Shown piece by piece: positions 1 through 8,301 of a stretch of 38,090 bases of DNA. The notes beneath the pieces are model-generated. The model made no database searches. It had not been told where the DNA came from and worked only from the letters and a program-made list of their open reading frames with translations. A program made the translations under genes and the position numbers. This stretch comes from Paenibacillaceae bacterium UBA6304 (lineage in GTDB: Bacteria > Bacillota > Bacilli > Paenibacillales > Paenibacillaceae): positions 1-38,090 of the forward strand of contig DJTQ01000225.1 in the NCBI GenBank assembly GCA_002439285.1. Reading direction: 5' to 3'. Numbering within the stretch: the first letter of the stretch is position 1; the number at the start of each line of letters is the position of its first letter.

Positions 1-30
1 TGAAACGACAAAAAGAATCCCCGAAACGCA

Positions 31-1335
31 TTACGCCCGGGAATTCTGGGTGCTGAACGGCAGCACGACCATATTGTCGAAGGTTTGAGCTTCCGTTTCG
101 ATCGTCATATGTCCGCCGTATTTTTCGCAGATACGATGAATATTGGTAAGTCCAAAGCCGTGGTATTCCGGGCTCGACTTGCGGCTGCGCAAATCGGCCA
201 CCTCACGCTCCACATGATTGCGAATTCGGATGAATAACGCGGACTCGCTTGAACGGATGTAAACCCGGATATTCCGATCCTCGGCTACTTTTACTTTTTT
301 AGAAGCCTCAATCGCATTATCCAGCATGTTGCCAAGCACCACGCACAGATCATAGCGCTCAATTTGCAGCTCCCGATCATAAAGGCGAAGCTCTGTCTCC
401 ATTCGGATTCCGTTGGCCTGCCCAATGTTCAGTGCGTTGGTCACCAAGGCGTCGATGACCAGATTGCCGGTGTTTACCCGATGGTAGGCACCTTCAATTT
501 GATTCAGCGTTACCCGGATATGCTCGCTCGCTTCGGCCGTCTTGCCCCGTTCAATGCATTCCGCCACGTACAGAAACTGCTGGTTCGTATCATGGATGAT
601 GCTTTTGATTTTTTTGAAGCTGTGCACCGTTTTTTCATAATTGGCATCCTGATAATCCATCTGGTGCTGCAGTTGAGCGTTCTCATGCAGAAGCTGGAAT
701 CTGGCAATCACCGTATCGAGAATATAGACGACAAGGACGTTCAGCACGATGAATCCGGCCACCGACAGAAAGTAATGGATATTCTTCTCGCTGTAGACCG
801 TTAGCACATTCACCTGGTAAATGCTAATGAGCGGTACGCAGAGAAACAACAAGAAGTAGCGTGTCTGCAGCGGATAACTTCTGCGTTTGGCCATGAATCG
901 GATGATCTGTATGACGGCAAACATAACCGTACAGCTAAGCAGAAGGCTTGAGGCTAATAATAGTTGCTCCGATTTCAGTGTGAAGTTCGAGCTGTTCTCC
1001 GACACGGAAATCGATGGATCAAGTAGGAATAGGCAGATGTTATTAACGAGCGTAAGCAGTACGCCATAAAGGACGGAAAATACGATCTTCAGCCGTAGCT
1101 CCGCCTCGTAACCTAGCGATAGGGAGAAAATGACCGCCAAGGCGAGCAGATTGGACCAAAGCGACGAAAAAGAAACGGTCAAATACACAAAGTTTATAAT
1201 GAGGAACGCAATGATATACATCCATTTTGTCGGTTTACTTCGCTCCTTGCCGAAGACGGAGTTAAAGAAGAAGTTTACTTGTATAGCCATGACCAGCGCG
1301 AGACCGAGATTTAGCAGCAGAAAAATAGGATCCAT
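31..1335 (-). CDS. GHKL-type sensor histidine kinase of a LytTR two-component system
   Basis: A 434-residue membrane sensor kinase. Roughly the first 210 residues are hydrophobic and form several membrane segments. A short coiled stretch follows, then the HDTNQQF dimerisation/phosphoacceptor motif (His248), an N box (NMLDNAIEA, Asn340) and a G box (YHGFGLTNIH, about 391-400). This is the AgrC/NatK/CitA-like GHKL layout. It should phosphorylate the response regulator encoded 4 bp upstream, which lies in the same transcript. No pheromone peptide or peptide-processing gene is visible beside it, so the signal is unknown. The first 30 bases of the window, downstream of this gene, hold no recognisable feature. 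Confidence 0.9.
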   Translation of the reverse strand: MDPIFLLLNLGLALVMAIQVNFFFNSVFGKERSKPTKWMYIIAFLIINFVYLTVSFSSLWSNLLALAVIFSLSLGYEAELRLKIVFSVLYGVLLTLVNNICLFLLDPSISVSENSSNFTLKSEQLLLASSLLLSCTVMFAVIQIIRFMAKRRSYPLQTRYFLLFLCVPLISIYQVNVLTVYSEKNIHYFLSVAGFIVLNVLVVYILDTVIARFQLLHENAQLQHQMDYQDANYEKTVHSFKKIKSIIHDTNQQFLYVAECIERGKTAEASEHIRVTLNQIEGAYHRVNTGNLVIDALVTNALNIGQANGIRMETELRLYDRELQIERYDLCVVLGNMLDNAIEASKKVKVAEDRNIRVYIRSSESALFIRIRNHVEREVADLRSRKSSPEYHGFGLTNIHRICEKYGGHMTIETEAQTFDNMVVLPFSTQNSRA

Positions 1336-1339
1336 CGCT

Positions 1340-2086
1340 TTAGTCCGCCTCCGCCTTCAAAACCATAAATTTAGTACAAGCATCCTTCACTTCCTTGATC
1401 TTGGACCGTCCAATCGGCAGTTCCATTCCGTTCGACATGACGACTTTGCCGCCGGCAAATTTATGGACATGGAGCAGGTTAATCAGAATGGAGCGGTGAA
1501 TCTGCAGGAACCGGCTGTCTTTCAAGGCCGAGGCATAACTTGAGATCAACCCCCGGCCTTCATGGACGGCATCGACCGTCGTGAAGATCAGCTTGCTCTT
1601 CACCGTCAGACTTTTGGCCGCTTCAATGGCGATAATATCCTCCTGCCGCAGCACGAACTCCTCGTAGGCTGATTTAATGATCAGAATATCCTGCTCCCGC
1701 TCTTGAAAATACAGGCATAACTTCAGCATCTTCGCCTCAAATATTTCCGGATCGACCGGCTTAATCAGGTATTGGAAAGTGACCACATCAAAGCTCTCCA
1801 GCATATATTCGGCATAACTCGTCAGGAAGACGATCTGTTCCTGGTGCCGTTTCATCTCCCTCAGTTTCCGCGCGGTCTGAATCCCGTTCAATCCGCCCAT
1901 TTCGATATCCAGAATAAGAATATGAAAAGAATCCCCCTGATTCTCGTAATGCTCAATCAATCGCTCGCCCGACTCAAACTCCGCAACTTCGAATTCGACT
2001 CCGCTCTTAACCGATAATGACAGCAGCATTTGCCTGACCCGTTCCCTTTGTTGCCCGTCATCATCGCATATAGCAATCCGATACAT
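1340..2086 (-). CDS. LytTR-family response regulator
   Basis: 248 residues. The N-terminal CheY-like receiver has an acidic cluster (Asp8-Asp10) and a phosphoacceptor at about Asp60 in LILDIEMGG. The switch Lys is in the LIKPVD motif. The C-terminal half (about 135-245) is a LytTR DNA-binding domain, ending in the typical RSILINLLHV...LPIGRSK pattern. An AAGGAG ribosome site stands just before the ATG. Only about 40 bp separate its start from the WYL regulator gene upstream, so the promoter is either in that gap (a TATACT-like -10 without a good -35 is present) or further upstream. It is the first gene of the pair with the kinase. Targets cannot be read from the window. Confidence 0.92.
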   Translation of the reverse strand: MYRIAICDDDGQQRERVRQMLLSLSVKSGVEFEVAEFESGERLIEHYENQGDSFHILILDIEMGGLNGIQTARKLREMKRHQEQIVFLTSYAEYMLESFDVVTFQYLIKPVDPEIFEAKMLKLCLYFQEREQDILIIKSAYEEFVLRQEDIIAIEAAKSLTVKSKLIFTTVDAVHEGRGLISSYASALKDSRFLQIHRSILINLLHVHKFAGGKVVMSNGMELPIGRSKIKEVKDACTKFMVLKAEAD

Positions 2087-2128
2087 ACGGCCGCTCCTTT
2101 CTTCGTAAAGTATAAGTTTATCTTCCCA

Positions 2129-3094
2129 TTACCCCCTATTTATACGTTCAGCCTTATAGACATTAACCATCTGCTCAGCCAGGCTTTGGATCTTCTCCGC
2201 CACATGAGCAGGCTCAACCACGCGCACATCCGGTCCGTATCCCAGGATCATGTCGTACATCCAGTGATTATCCGGATAACTGGCCCGGACCAGCAACGAA
2301 CCGTCACTTTCCACCTCGATATTGTCCATCCCGAAGGCTTCCTCCACCCTCACTCTGAGGCGGGGACGAAAACGCAGGAGGACAGGAACGACAGGTCCGG
2401 TCTCCTGATTCCCCCATCGCGCATCAAGCTCCTCCATTCGGACGCCGCGATGAGGGAAATGTTCCATATGGATGCGTAAGCCGCTGATTCTGGAGAGGCG
2501 AAAGGTCCGATAGTCCTCCCGAAGCCTGCAGTACGCGTACAAGTACCAAGCGTATCCTTTCCAGGCCAGGCCAATCGGTTCGACCTCCCGCTGCTCTCCC
2601 GATCCTTCCGTATTGGTATATAGAAATGAGGCGACGGACCGGTTCTTAGAAGCTTGTCGAAGCGAGGTCAGGATCGACTTATCTTTTATTCCGCCATTAT
2701 GCCATAGGTTGGTATCGAAAATAAGATTCTCTCCGACCTCTTCCATCTGGTGTTGCTCCGATCTCGCTACCAAGGCCTTGATCTTCGTCAACAAGCCGTC
2801 CATTTCCTGATCGTCCAGCGAGGCCTGCACGCCCTTCAATGCAATCAGGATCGATTGAAGATCGTCAAACGTGACGATTTGCCGGTCGATACGGAACTGC
2901 TCCATAATCTCATAGCCGCCCTCTTGCCCCGTGTAGGACACGATAGGAATGCCGGCCGTATTAATCGTCTCCAAGTCGCGATAAATCGTGCGAAGCGATA
3001 CTTCGAATTTATCCGCAAGCGTCTGGGCATTCACCCTGCGCTGGCTTAGAAGGATCATCGTAATCCCGAGAAGTCTCTGTATTTTCAAGACCAT
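2129..3094 (-). CDS. HTH_11/WYL-domain transcriptional regulator (YafY/DeoR-like)
   Basis: 321 residues from the ATG at 3094, chosen because GAGGAGG lies 4 bp upstream of it. An in-frame GTG 27 bp further out has no ribosome site. The N-terminus is a winged helix (QRLLGITMILLSQRRVNAQTLADKFEVSLRTIYRDLETI), with the RTIYRDL recognition helix typical of this family. The middle and C-terminal parts carry a WYL domain (EPIGLAWKGYAWYLYAYCRLREDYRTFRLSRI) and a WCX-like extension, which in characterised members sense ligands or nucleic acid. It is divergent from the epoxide hydrolase gene across a gap holding a perfect dyad. It probably controls that operon and itself. Confidence 0.9.
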   Translation of the reverse strand: MVLKIQRLLGITMILLSQRRVNAQTLADKFEVSLRTIYRDLETINTAGIPIVSYTGQEGGYEIMEQFRIDRQIVTFDDLQSILIALKGVQASLDDQEMDGLLTKIKALVARSEQHQMEEVGENLIFDTNLWHNGGIKDKSILTSLRQASKNRSVASFLYTNTEGSGEQREVEPIGLAWKGYAWYLYAYCRLREDYRTFRLSRISGLRIHMEHFPHRGVRMEELDARWGNQETGPVVPVLLRFRPRLRVRVEEAFGMDNIEVESDGSLLVRASYPDNHWMYDMILGYGPDVRVVEPAHVAEKIQSLAEQMVNVYKAERINRG

Positions 3095-3165
3095 TCCGCC
3101 TCCTCTTTTCAACCCTTCCACAATCTTACTTCCGAATGATAAAATAATCTATTTTTTTACGTTTC

Positions 3166-3189
3166 TCCCTGACAGATAGTTGTCAGGGA
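3166..3189. promoter_or_regulatory. Dyad operator between WYL regulator and epoxide hydrolase genes
   Basis: Perfect inverted repeat: 9-bp arms TCCCTGACA and TGTCAGGGA around a 6-bp spacer. It lies in the divergent promoter region, just upstream of a TACAAT-like -10 at 3198-3203 facing the epoxide hydrolase gene. No good -35 is seen at the usual spacing. Position and symmetry suggest it is the binding site of the adjacent WYL regulator. A related TGACA-N5-TGTCA site occurs at 32730-32744. Confidence 0.7.
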
Positions 3190-3268
3190 TGGTGGGCTAC
3201 AATAAGAATATAAAACAACCAAACCCCCGAGGAGGAAATAAACTATTAACACTCAAGCGAACCCAAGT

Positions 3269-4423
3269 ATGGACCTGGATGAGATCCGTCCTTATCGAAT
3301 TGAAACTTCTCAAGCGGAACTGGATGACTTGAACAACCGTTTGGCGCTGACACGCTGGCCTGACGAAATTCCCGGCTCGGGATGGAACTACGGCGCCCCT
3401 CTGAGCTTTGTAAAAGAAATGGTTGAATATTGGAGAACCTCGTTTGACTGGCGCAAACAGGAAGCGAGCTTGAATGAATATCCGCAATATACTACGACGA
3501 TAGATGGTGCCAACCTTCATTTTCTGCACATCAAATCTCCGGAGCCGAATGCGCTTCCGCTCATGCTCATTCACGGGTGGCCGGGGTCGCCGGTCGAGTT
3601 CCTGGATCTGATCGGCCCGCTTACCGATCCGACCTCTTATGGCGGTGATGCCGCCGACGCGTTTCACCTTGTCATTCCCTCTATTCCGGGGTTCGGCCTG
3701 TCGGGTCCGACAACGGAGGCGGGGTGGACTTCTTCCAGGGCGGCTCGTGCTTTTGCCGATCTGATGCATCGGCTGGGGTATGAACGTTATGCCGTGCAAG
3801 GAGGAGATATGGGCGCGATGATCGGCCCAGAGCTTGGACGTATCGCGGCACCTCATGTCGTCGGCGTGCATGTCAATGCGGCAACGATGGGCTTCGTTCC
3901 TTTCGGCCAAGTGGAAGAGGCCGTGTTTGCAACGCTTACGGATGCCGAGAAAACCAGAATAGCCCGTTTGGGGAACTTTATGCAGGAGAGATTCGGCTTT
4001 AATATGATCCAATCGACGAGACCGCAGACGCTAGCCTATGGGCTGCATGATTCCCCGGCCGGTTTGCTCGCCTGGACCTGTGAATTGTTCTATGGTTTCG
4101 GCGACTACCCGGAGGCTGTGGATCGCGACCGGTTCTTAACGAATCTCATGTTGTATTGGCTCACGGGAACCGCGAATTCTTCCGCCCGGATGTATTATGA
4201 AGGGGCGCATGACCCTGCCGCATGGGCTCCCAAAGATCCATCTCCAACCCCTGTCGGCGTGGCCGTATTCCAGCAATCCGATGTAGCGATTCGTCATTTT
4301 GCCGAGCAGACTAATCACATTGTGCACTGGAGCGAGTTTGATAGAGGTACGCATTTCGCTGCCATCGATGCTTCGGATTTAATGATCCGTGATATTCGAG
4401 CCTTTGTTAGAAGCGTGCAGTAG
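3269..4423 (+). CDS. Epoxide hydrolase (alpha/beta hydrolase with EHN N-terminal domain)
   Basis: 384 residues from the ATG. The first about 110 residues are the EHN-type N-terminal region of microsomal-type epoxide hydrolases (IRPYRI...[16 protein letters not shown]). The alpha/beta hydrolase core follows, with the oxyanion-hole motif HGWPG (102-106), nucleophile Asp180 in VQGGDMGA and the catalytic His362 near the C-terminus (RGTHFAA). It should open epoxides to diols in the cytoplasm. The ATG has no ribosome site close to it. A perfect GAGGAGG (3229-3235) instead stands 9 bp before an in-frame ATT at 3245, which would add eight residues. The annotated start is the conservative choice. It is followed 31 bp later by a VOC gene in the same direction, so the two are probably co-transcribed. 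Confidence 0.92.
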   Translation: MDLDEIRPYRIETSQAELDDLNNRLALTRWPDEIPGSGWNYGAPLSFVKEMVEYWRTSFDWRKQEASLNEYPQYTTTIDGANLHFLHIKSPEPNALPLMLIHGWPGSPVEFLDLIGPLTDPTSYGGDAADAFHLVIPSIPGFGLSGPTTEAGWTSSRAARAFADLMHRLGYERYAVQGGDMGAMIGPELGRIAAPHVVGVHVNAATMGFVPFGQVEEAVFATLTDAEKTRIARLGNFMQERFGFNMIQSTRPQTLAYGLHDSPAGLLAWTCELFYGFGDYPEAVDRDRFLTNLMLYWLTGTANSSARMYYEGAHDPAAWAPKDPSPTPVGVAVFQQSDVAIRHFAEQTNHIVHWSEFDRGTHFAAIDASDLMIRDIRAFVRSVQ

Positions 4424-4454
4424 AGGACTAAGAAAGGAAGGTTGACAAAATACC

Positions 4455-4946
4455 ATGTCAAAGAAAGAGAATTCCATTCATCCGATTCCCGAGGGTTACA
4501 CTACCGTCACACCCTGGATGATCTCCAGAGATTCTGTCCGATTGCTTGAATTCATAAAAAGAGCTTTCCATGGGGAAGAGATTGCCCGGATTCATAACGA
4601 AGACGGTTCCGTTGGACATGCAGAAATCCGGATCGGCAATGCCGTCGTCATGATGTTTGATACGAGAGAAGATTGGCCGGATACACCGGGCTTCCTCCGC
4701 CTTTACATGGAAGATGGCGATGCCGCATTCGAGCAAGCTTTGCAAGCGGGGGCGACTCCCGTTACTCAAATGACGAACCTGGCCTTTGGAGAACGAGTTG
4801 GCCGTGTACGTGATCCCCTCGGTAACCTATGGTGGATCCATCAACGGATAGAAGAACTTGATTATGAGGAAATGTCCAAACGTGCGGGGCGAAAAGAATA
4901 TATCGAAGCGATGAAATATGTTCAGGAATCCCTGAAATTGAGTTAG
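4455..4946 (+). CDS. VOC superfamily (glyoxalase/PhnB-like) protein
   Basis: 163 residues. The two beta-alpha-beta-beta-beta halves of the vicinal oxygen chelate fold are recognisable: TVTPWMISRDSVRLLEFIKRAFHGEE, then the second half ending in RVRDPLGNLWWIHQ. That ending is the hallmark of PhnB-like and bleomycin-resistance-like members. Candidate metal or substrate ligands are the His of VGHAEI and residues of the NLWWIHQ segment. The reaction is not known. It lies directly downstream of the epoxide hydrolase, which makes a joint role in handling reactive small molecules plausible but unproven. Confidence 0.85.
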   Translation: MSKKENSIHPIPEGYTTVTPWMISRDSVRLLEFIKRAFHGEEIARIHNEDGSVGHAEIRIGNAVVMMFDTREDWPDTPGFLRLYMEDGDAAFEQALQAGATPVTQMTNLAFGERVGRVRDPLGNLWWIHQRIEELDYEEMSKRAGRKEYIEAMKYVQESLKLS

Positions 4947-4958
4947 GCCTACGCAAAA

Positions 4959-4998
4959 AAGCACGCCGTGTTAAGGATGGCGAAAACACGGCGTGCTT
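4959..4998 (-). terminator. Intrinsic terminator of the SDR gene
   Basis: A 14-bp perfect stem (AAGCACGCCGTGTT with its complement) around a 12-base loop, followed on the minus strand by T6. It sits just past the stop of the minus-strand SDR gene and may also stop read-through from the plus-strand VOC gene, although no T-run follows on that strand. Confidence 0.85.
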
Positions 4999-5046
4999 CG
5001 TATTGAAAAGACCTCTTGTTATGCAATTCAGTCGCGGTCCCTTCCG

Positions 5047-5772
5047 TTAAAACGGGTTCGTGGCGATAAAGCTGGCTGATTTAACATACATACGCGGATT
5101 GATCTTCAATTGGTCGATAATGAACTCCGCCAAATCTTCAGGTTGAATGAATTTGGAGTCATTATTGTCTTTGATCAGGTTCAGGTCAAGCGCCAGATCG
5201 GTTGCGACCGTGCTTGGAGTTAAGGCCGAGACCCGAATGTTGTTGCGGCGGACTTCTTGGGCAAGGGATTCAGTAAACCCGATCACCGCAAATTTGGATG
5301 CGCTGTAAGCACTCGCTGTAGCTGCTCCGTTCAATCCGTTCGTGGAGGAAATATTAATGATATCTCCGCCATTTTTGCCGATTAATTGCGGCAGTACTGC
5401 ACGTGTCACATAGTAGGTACCCATGACGTTGGTATCGATGATGCTCTTCCATTCTTCCGGGTCCATCTCCATAACCGTAGCAAATGTGGCAATCCCCGCG
5501 TTATTAATCAGGATATCCGCAGGACCGAGTTCATTCTTCAAAGTCTCAATCGCTGCGTCTACTTGTTCCTTTGAGGAAATATCGGCCGTGGCATAAGCGA
5601 CTTTCACGCCTAATCCTTCCACCTCGGCAGCTACTTCCTTCAAAGTTGCCTCTGTTCTTGCCAGTAAACCGACGTTTACGCCTTCCTTCGCTAAGGCAAT
5701 GGCCGTTGCTTTTCCGATACCTCTTGCTGCTCCGGTTACAATGGCTACTTTATTTTTTAGTGATTGTGCCAT
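5047..5772 (-). CDS. SDR-family oxidoreductase (FabG-like 3-ketoacyl-ACP reductase homologue)
   Basis: 241 residues from the ATG at 5772 (MAQSLKNKVAIVTG), which has an AGGAG-type ribosome site about 10 bp upstream. An in-frame ATG at 5814 overlaps a TATAAT sequence and has no ribosome site, so it is not used here. Classical short-chain dehydrogenase features are present: the TGAARGIG cofactor loop, ILINNAG, the Ser of INISST, and the YSASK Tyr/Lys pair. It is an NAD(P)H-dependent reductase or dehydrogenase of about the normal length. The true substrate is unknown, because FabG-like paralogues of this kind are numerous. It stands alone between a strong terminator and its own promoter. Confidence 0.9.
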   Translation of the reverse strand: MAQSLKNKVAIVTGAARGIGKATAIALAKEGVNVGLLARTEATLKEVAAEVEGLGVKVAYATADISSKEQVDAAIETLKNELGPADILINNAGIATFATVMEMDPEEWKSIIDTNVMGTYYVTRAVLPQLIGKNGGDIINISSTNGLNGAATASAYSASKFAVIGFTESLAQEVRRNNIRVSALTPSTVATDLALDLNLIKDNNDSKFIQPEDLAEFIIDQLKINPRMYVKSASFIATNPF

Positions 5773-5812
5773 ATTCTCAGGCTCCTCTCCATTCGTCTTC
5801 AGTCTCTTCTTC

Positions 5813-5818
5813 ATTATA
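5813..5818 (-). promoter_or_regulatory. Probable -10 element of the SDR gene
   Basis: Perfect TATAAT on the minus strand, about 40 bp before the chosen ATG. It overlaps the alternative upstream ATG, which argues against that start. The -35 region is weak (TTAGCC at 18 bp). Confidence 0.45.
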
Positions 5819-5917
5819 CTATGTCCTGAGAGGTAGGGCTAAATTCGTCTTGGGTGGCCTCGTATTTAGATCATTATCTTGATATTAAAAAATTAGATTA
5901 ATGTTGTAGTTTTCTTA

Positions 5918-5946
5918 TTGACGGATATTTAGAATGGTGCTAATAT
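5918..5946 (+). promoter_or_regulatory. SigmaA-type promoter upstream of the LacI operon
   Basis: TTGACG (5918-5923), a 17-bp spacer and TAATAT (5941-5946) form a near-consensus promoter about 320 bp before the lacI-family gene. A LacI-type operator begins 7 bp after the -10, where it would block initiation. Between here and 6217 I see no gene. The stretch is AT-rich leader or spacer DNA. Confidence 0.55.
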
Positions 5947-5952
5947 CTAACC

Positions 5953-5974
5953 AAAGTTAAAACCTTTAAACTTT
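5953..5974. promoter_or_regulatory. Upstream LacI-type operator (O2)
   Basis: An imperfect copy of the perfect operator at 6217-6238, sharing the AAAGTT...CTTTAAACTTT framework. It directly follows the predicted promoter -10. Centre-to-centre distance to the second operator is 264 bp, close to 25 helical turns, which would suit DNA looping by a tetrameric repressor. Confidence 0.6.
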
Positions 5975-6216
5975 ATGACATGCTCAACTTCCCTTGTATA
6001 AAATCTAACACGTGCATTCCCTCACCGAGATAAGCCCCTGATATCCATTACTGTTTCAAGTTTTCTGCTTCCAACGGAATTACAGCATTAAAAGCAACCC
6101 CTACTTTCCTTTACAAACACACCCATACACACAGTTCGCAATATTTCTACTATTTCCGCTCTTTTTAGGCAGGGTATTACTTTCTCAAGTAGGACAAAGC
6201 CTTTTTTATTACGACA

Positions 6217-6238
6217 AAAGTTTAAACGTTTAAACTTT
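6217..6238. promoter_or_regulatory. Perfect 22-bp LacI-type operator (O1)
   Basis: A perfect palindrome with core AGTTTAAACGTTTAAACT and a central CG, as is usual for LacI/GalR-family operators. It lies 26 bp before the start codon of the lacI-family gene, so autoregulation of the operon is the simplest reading. Confidence 0.8.
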
Positions 6239-6264
6239 AAAACGATGGAGGAGTTATTTTCTAT

Positions 6265-7254
6265 ATGAATATTCATGATGTAGCCAAGAAATCAGGTCTC
6301 TCTGTAGTAACAGTATCGAGGGTCATTAACAACTCGCCCTCCGTGCGGGAAGCCAATAGACAGAAAGTGCTTAAAGCGATGGAGGAGTTGAACTATCAGC
6401 CTAATTCGGCGGCACGAAGCTTGGTCCGCGGTAAAACGGGAGTCATCGGGATGTCGATTACCAACTTCAATGATTCTTTCTATGATCGCGTTATTCGGGT
6501 GGTCAACCGTAAGCTCGCGGATCAAGGATACTTTCTGGCCCTGTCCATAGCGGAGAATGAAGTGGAAGGCGATAATTTTCTGTTTCAGAGGGACCGCGTC
6601 GACGGCATTATCCTGTTGTCTCCCCTTAAAGAAGAGGAATATGTGGCCGAACTGAAGCGAAAAAACATTCCGTTTGTTCTGCTGGACAATCAATTCCACC
6701 ATGAGGATATTCCCAGTGTCGTCGTCGATAACTATCAGGGCGGATATGAAGCCACCCGGCATTTGATCGGCCTTGGACACAGTCAGATTGCCTATATCGG
6801 AGGCCCTTCGGTGTTTCTGAGCGTGGCGGAGCGCAAGCGAGGCTACGTGCAAGCGTTGCATGAAGCGGGATTAACCCCCTTCGGCACAGAATATTGCGGT
6901 TTTACGGTAAGCAGTGGATACGAGGTAGCCAAGAAGTGGATTCGGGAAGACCGGTTGCCGACAGCTATTTTTTCCGGGGACGACTTTATTGCTCTCGGGG
7001 TGGTTCAGGCCCTTCGGGAGGAAGGAATTATGGTCCCGCATGATATTTCGGTCGTCGGCTTTGACGATCAGGAATTTGTCGGCGAATTTTATCCCCGTTT
7101 AACGACGGTCAGACAACCGGAAGCGCAAATGGGTAACATCGGCGTTGATTTGCTACTGAAATTGATCCATGGGGAGGTGATGCCGCCTGCCGTAACGAAG
7201 CTCGCTCCTCAGCTTCTCGTGCGTGAATCCACCGCATCCGTAAGAAAAACATAA
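6265..7254 (+). CDS. LacI/GalR-family transcriptional repressor
   Basis: 329 residues. The N-terminal LacI helix-turn-helix and hinge are clear (IHDVAKKSGLSVVTVSRVINNSPSVRE...LNYQPNSAARSLVRGKTGVIG). A periplasmic-binding-protein-like sensor domain follows from about residue 60 to the end, with the GFDD and TTVRQP motifs of the family. GGAGGAG precedes the ATG. It is the first gene of a glycoside operon and has two matching operators upstream, so it should repress the operon until a sugar or sugar phosphate binds. The inducer cannot be read, but the GH4 enzyme suggests a beta-glucoside or its phosphate. Confidence 0.95.
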   Translation: MNIHDVAKKSGLSVVTVSRVINNSPSVREANRQKVLKAMEELNYQPNSAARSLVRGKTGVIGMSITNFNDSFYDRVIRVVNRKLADQGYFLALSIAENEVEGDNFLFQRDRVDGIILLSPLKEEEYVAELKRKNIPFVLLDNQFHHEDIPSVVVDNYQGGYEATRHLIGLGHSQIAYIGGPSVFLSVAERKRGYVQALHEAGLTPFGTEYCGFTVSSGYEVAKKWIREDRLPTAIFSGDDFIALGVVQALREEGIMVPHDISVVGFDDQEFVGEFYPRLTTVRQPEAQMGNIGVDLLLKLIHGEVMPPAVTKLAPQLLVRESTASVRKT

Positions 7255-7275
7255 ACATTAGGAGTGAAACGATCC

Positions 7276-8259
7276 GTGAAGTACTTTTTGGGAGTCGATG
7301 CGGGGGGAAGCAAAACCTACGCATGGATAGCAAATGAACAGGGCAAGGTCATCGGTATAGGCAAAGGGGGCAACGGAAACCATCAGAAAAGTCTGGAGCA
7401 AGCAGAGATCAGTTTGCAGCAGGCCGTGATGGAAGCAATCACCGAATCGGGACTGAGCAAAGACCAGATAGAATCTTCCTGGTTCGGTCTAGCGGGAGCC
7501 GACAGAGAGAGCGATTTTCGTATTTTGCGTCCCATCGTTAGCCGGCTGGGTCTTCCTCGTGCCGAAATTTCCTGCGATACCTGGAATGCCTTGCGGTCGG
7601 GAACAGAGAAAAGCTATGGGATTGTCATCATTTGCGGCTCGGGCGTGAACTGTGCTGGTAAAAACCCGAAAGGGGAAACTTACCAATGCGGCGGATTCGG
7701 CTACCGGTTCGGTGATTTTGGCGGTGGCTATGATTTGAGTATGGAGGTATTCCGCAGCGTGATCCGGGCGGATGAAGGAAGAGAGAAAGCAACGATATTA
7801 TCGGAACGCTTAACCGATTTGCTGGGTTATTCCAGCGTTTCCGAACTGAGAGAGTATTATCTGGATCATTCCGGAGACTTCCCTCCCCATATTGCAGAGT
7901 TGTTGTTTCAGGCCGCAGAGGAAGGTGACCCGGTTGCCTCGGAACTGTTAATCAAGCAAGGGGATGAGCTTGGTCTGGCGGCTGTGGCAACAACCCGTCG
8001 ATTGGGAATGGAGAACGACTCTTTTGATATCGTGCTTGCAGGCAGCCTTCTAACCAAGGGAGATCGTACCGGCATCATCCGGCGGGCAATCGAACGGCGA
8101 GTGAAACAGACGGCTCCGCATTGCACATTGACGATTCTAACCCGGGAGCCGGTTGTCGGTTCGGTCGTTCTGGCAATGGAAAGCAGCGGCATGCAGGTGA
8201 ATCAGGAGATTCTTAACCGTCTATCCCTGACCGAGATGCACAAAGTAATCAAACGCTAA
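7276..8259 (+). CDS. BadF/BadG/BcrA-type ATPase, N-acetylglucosamine-kinase-like sugar kinase
   Basis: 327 residues from the GTG at 7276, preceded by AGGAG at 7260-7264. A GTG at 7264 overlaps that ribosome site and is unlikely. The N-terminal ASKHA phosphate-binding motif is FLGVDAGGSKTYAWI. The second phosphate region is GIVIICGSGVNCAG, and GGFGYRFGDFGGGYDL follows, as in NagK-type kinases. It probably phosphorylates an imported sugar with ATP in the cytoplasm. Its place between the repressor and a GH4 enzyme that needs a 6-phosphorylated substrate suggests that it supplies that substrate. A kinase for GlcNAc or another amino sugar is an alternative. Confidence 0.85.
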   Translation: MKYFLGVDAGGSKTYAWIANEQGKVIGIGKGGNGNHQKSLEQAEISLQQAVMEAITESGLSKDQIESSWFGLAGADRESDFRILRPIVSRLGLPRAEISCDTWNALRSGTEKSYGIVIICGSGVNCAGKNPKGETYQCGGFGYRFGDFGGGYDLSMEVFRSVIRADEGREKATILSERLTDLLGYSSVSELREYYLDHSGDFPPHIAELLFQAAEEGDPVASELLIKQGDELGLAAVATTRRLGMENDSFDIVLAGSLLTKGDRTGIIRRAIERRVKQTAPHCTLTILTREPVVGSVVLAMESSGMQVNQEILNRLSLTEMHKVIKR

Positions 8260-8301
8260 TCCTCATACGATCAAAATGAAAAGATGAAGGAAGGGTCCAT
8301 C

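Noticed and set aside
2087..2128. Promoter for the two-component pair in the short gap before the response regulator
   Set aside because: Only a TATACT-like -10 is seen with no acceptable -35, so it was not called.
3197..4012. 271-codon open frame on the minus strand
   Set aside because: It is opposite the epoxide hydrolase, whose catalytic motifs are all present. The composition is Arg-rich and unlike a protein.
6088..6276. 62-codon open frame on the minus strand in the LacI leader
   Set aside because: It runs across the perfect LacI operator and has no ribosome site or family. The operator and promoter explain the region better.
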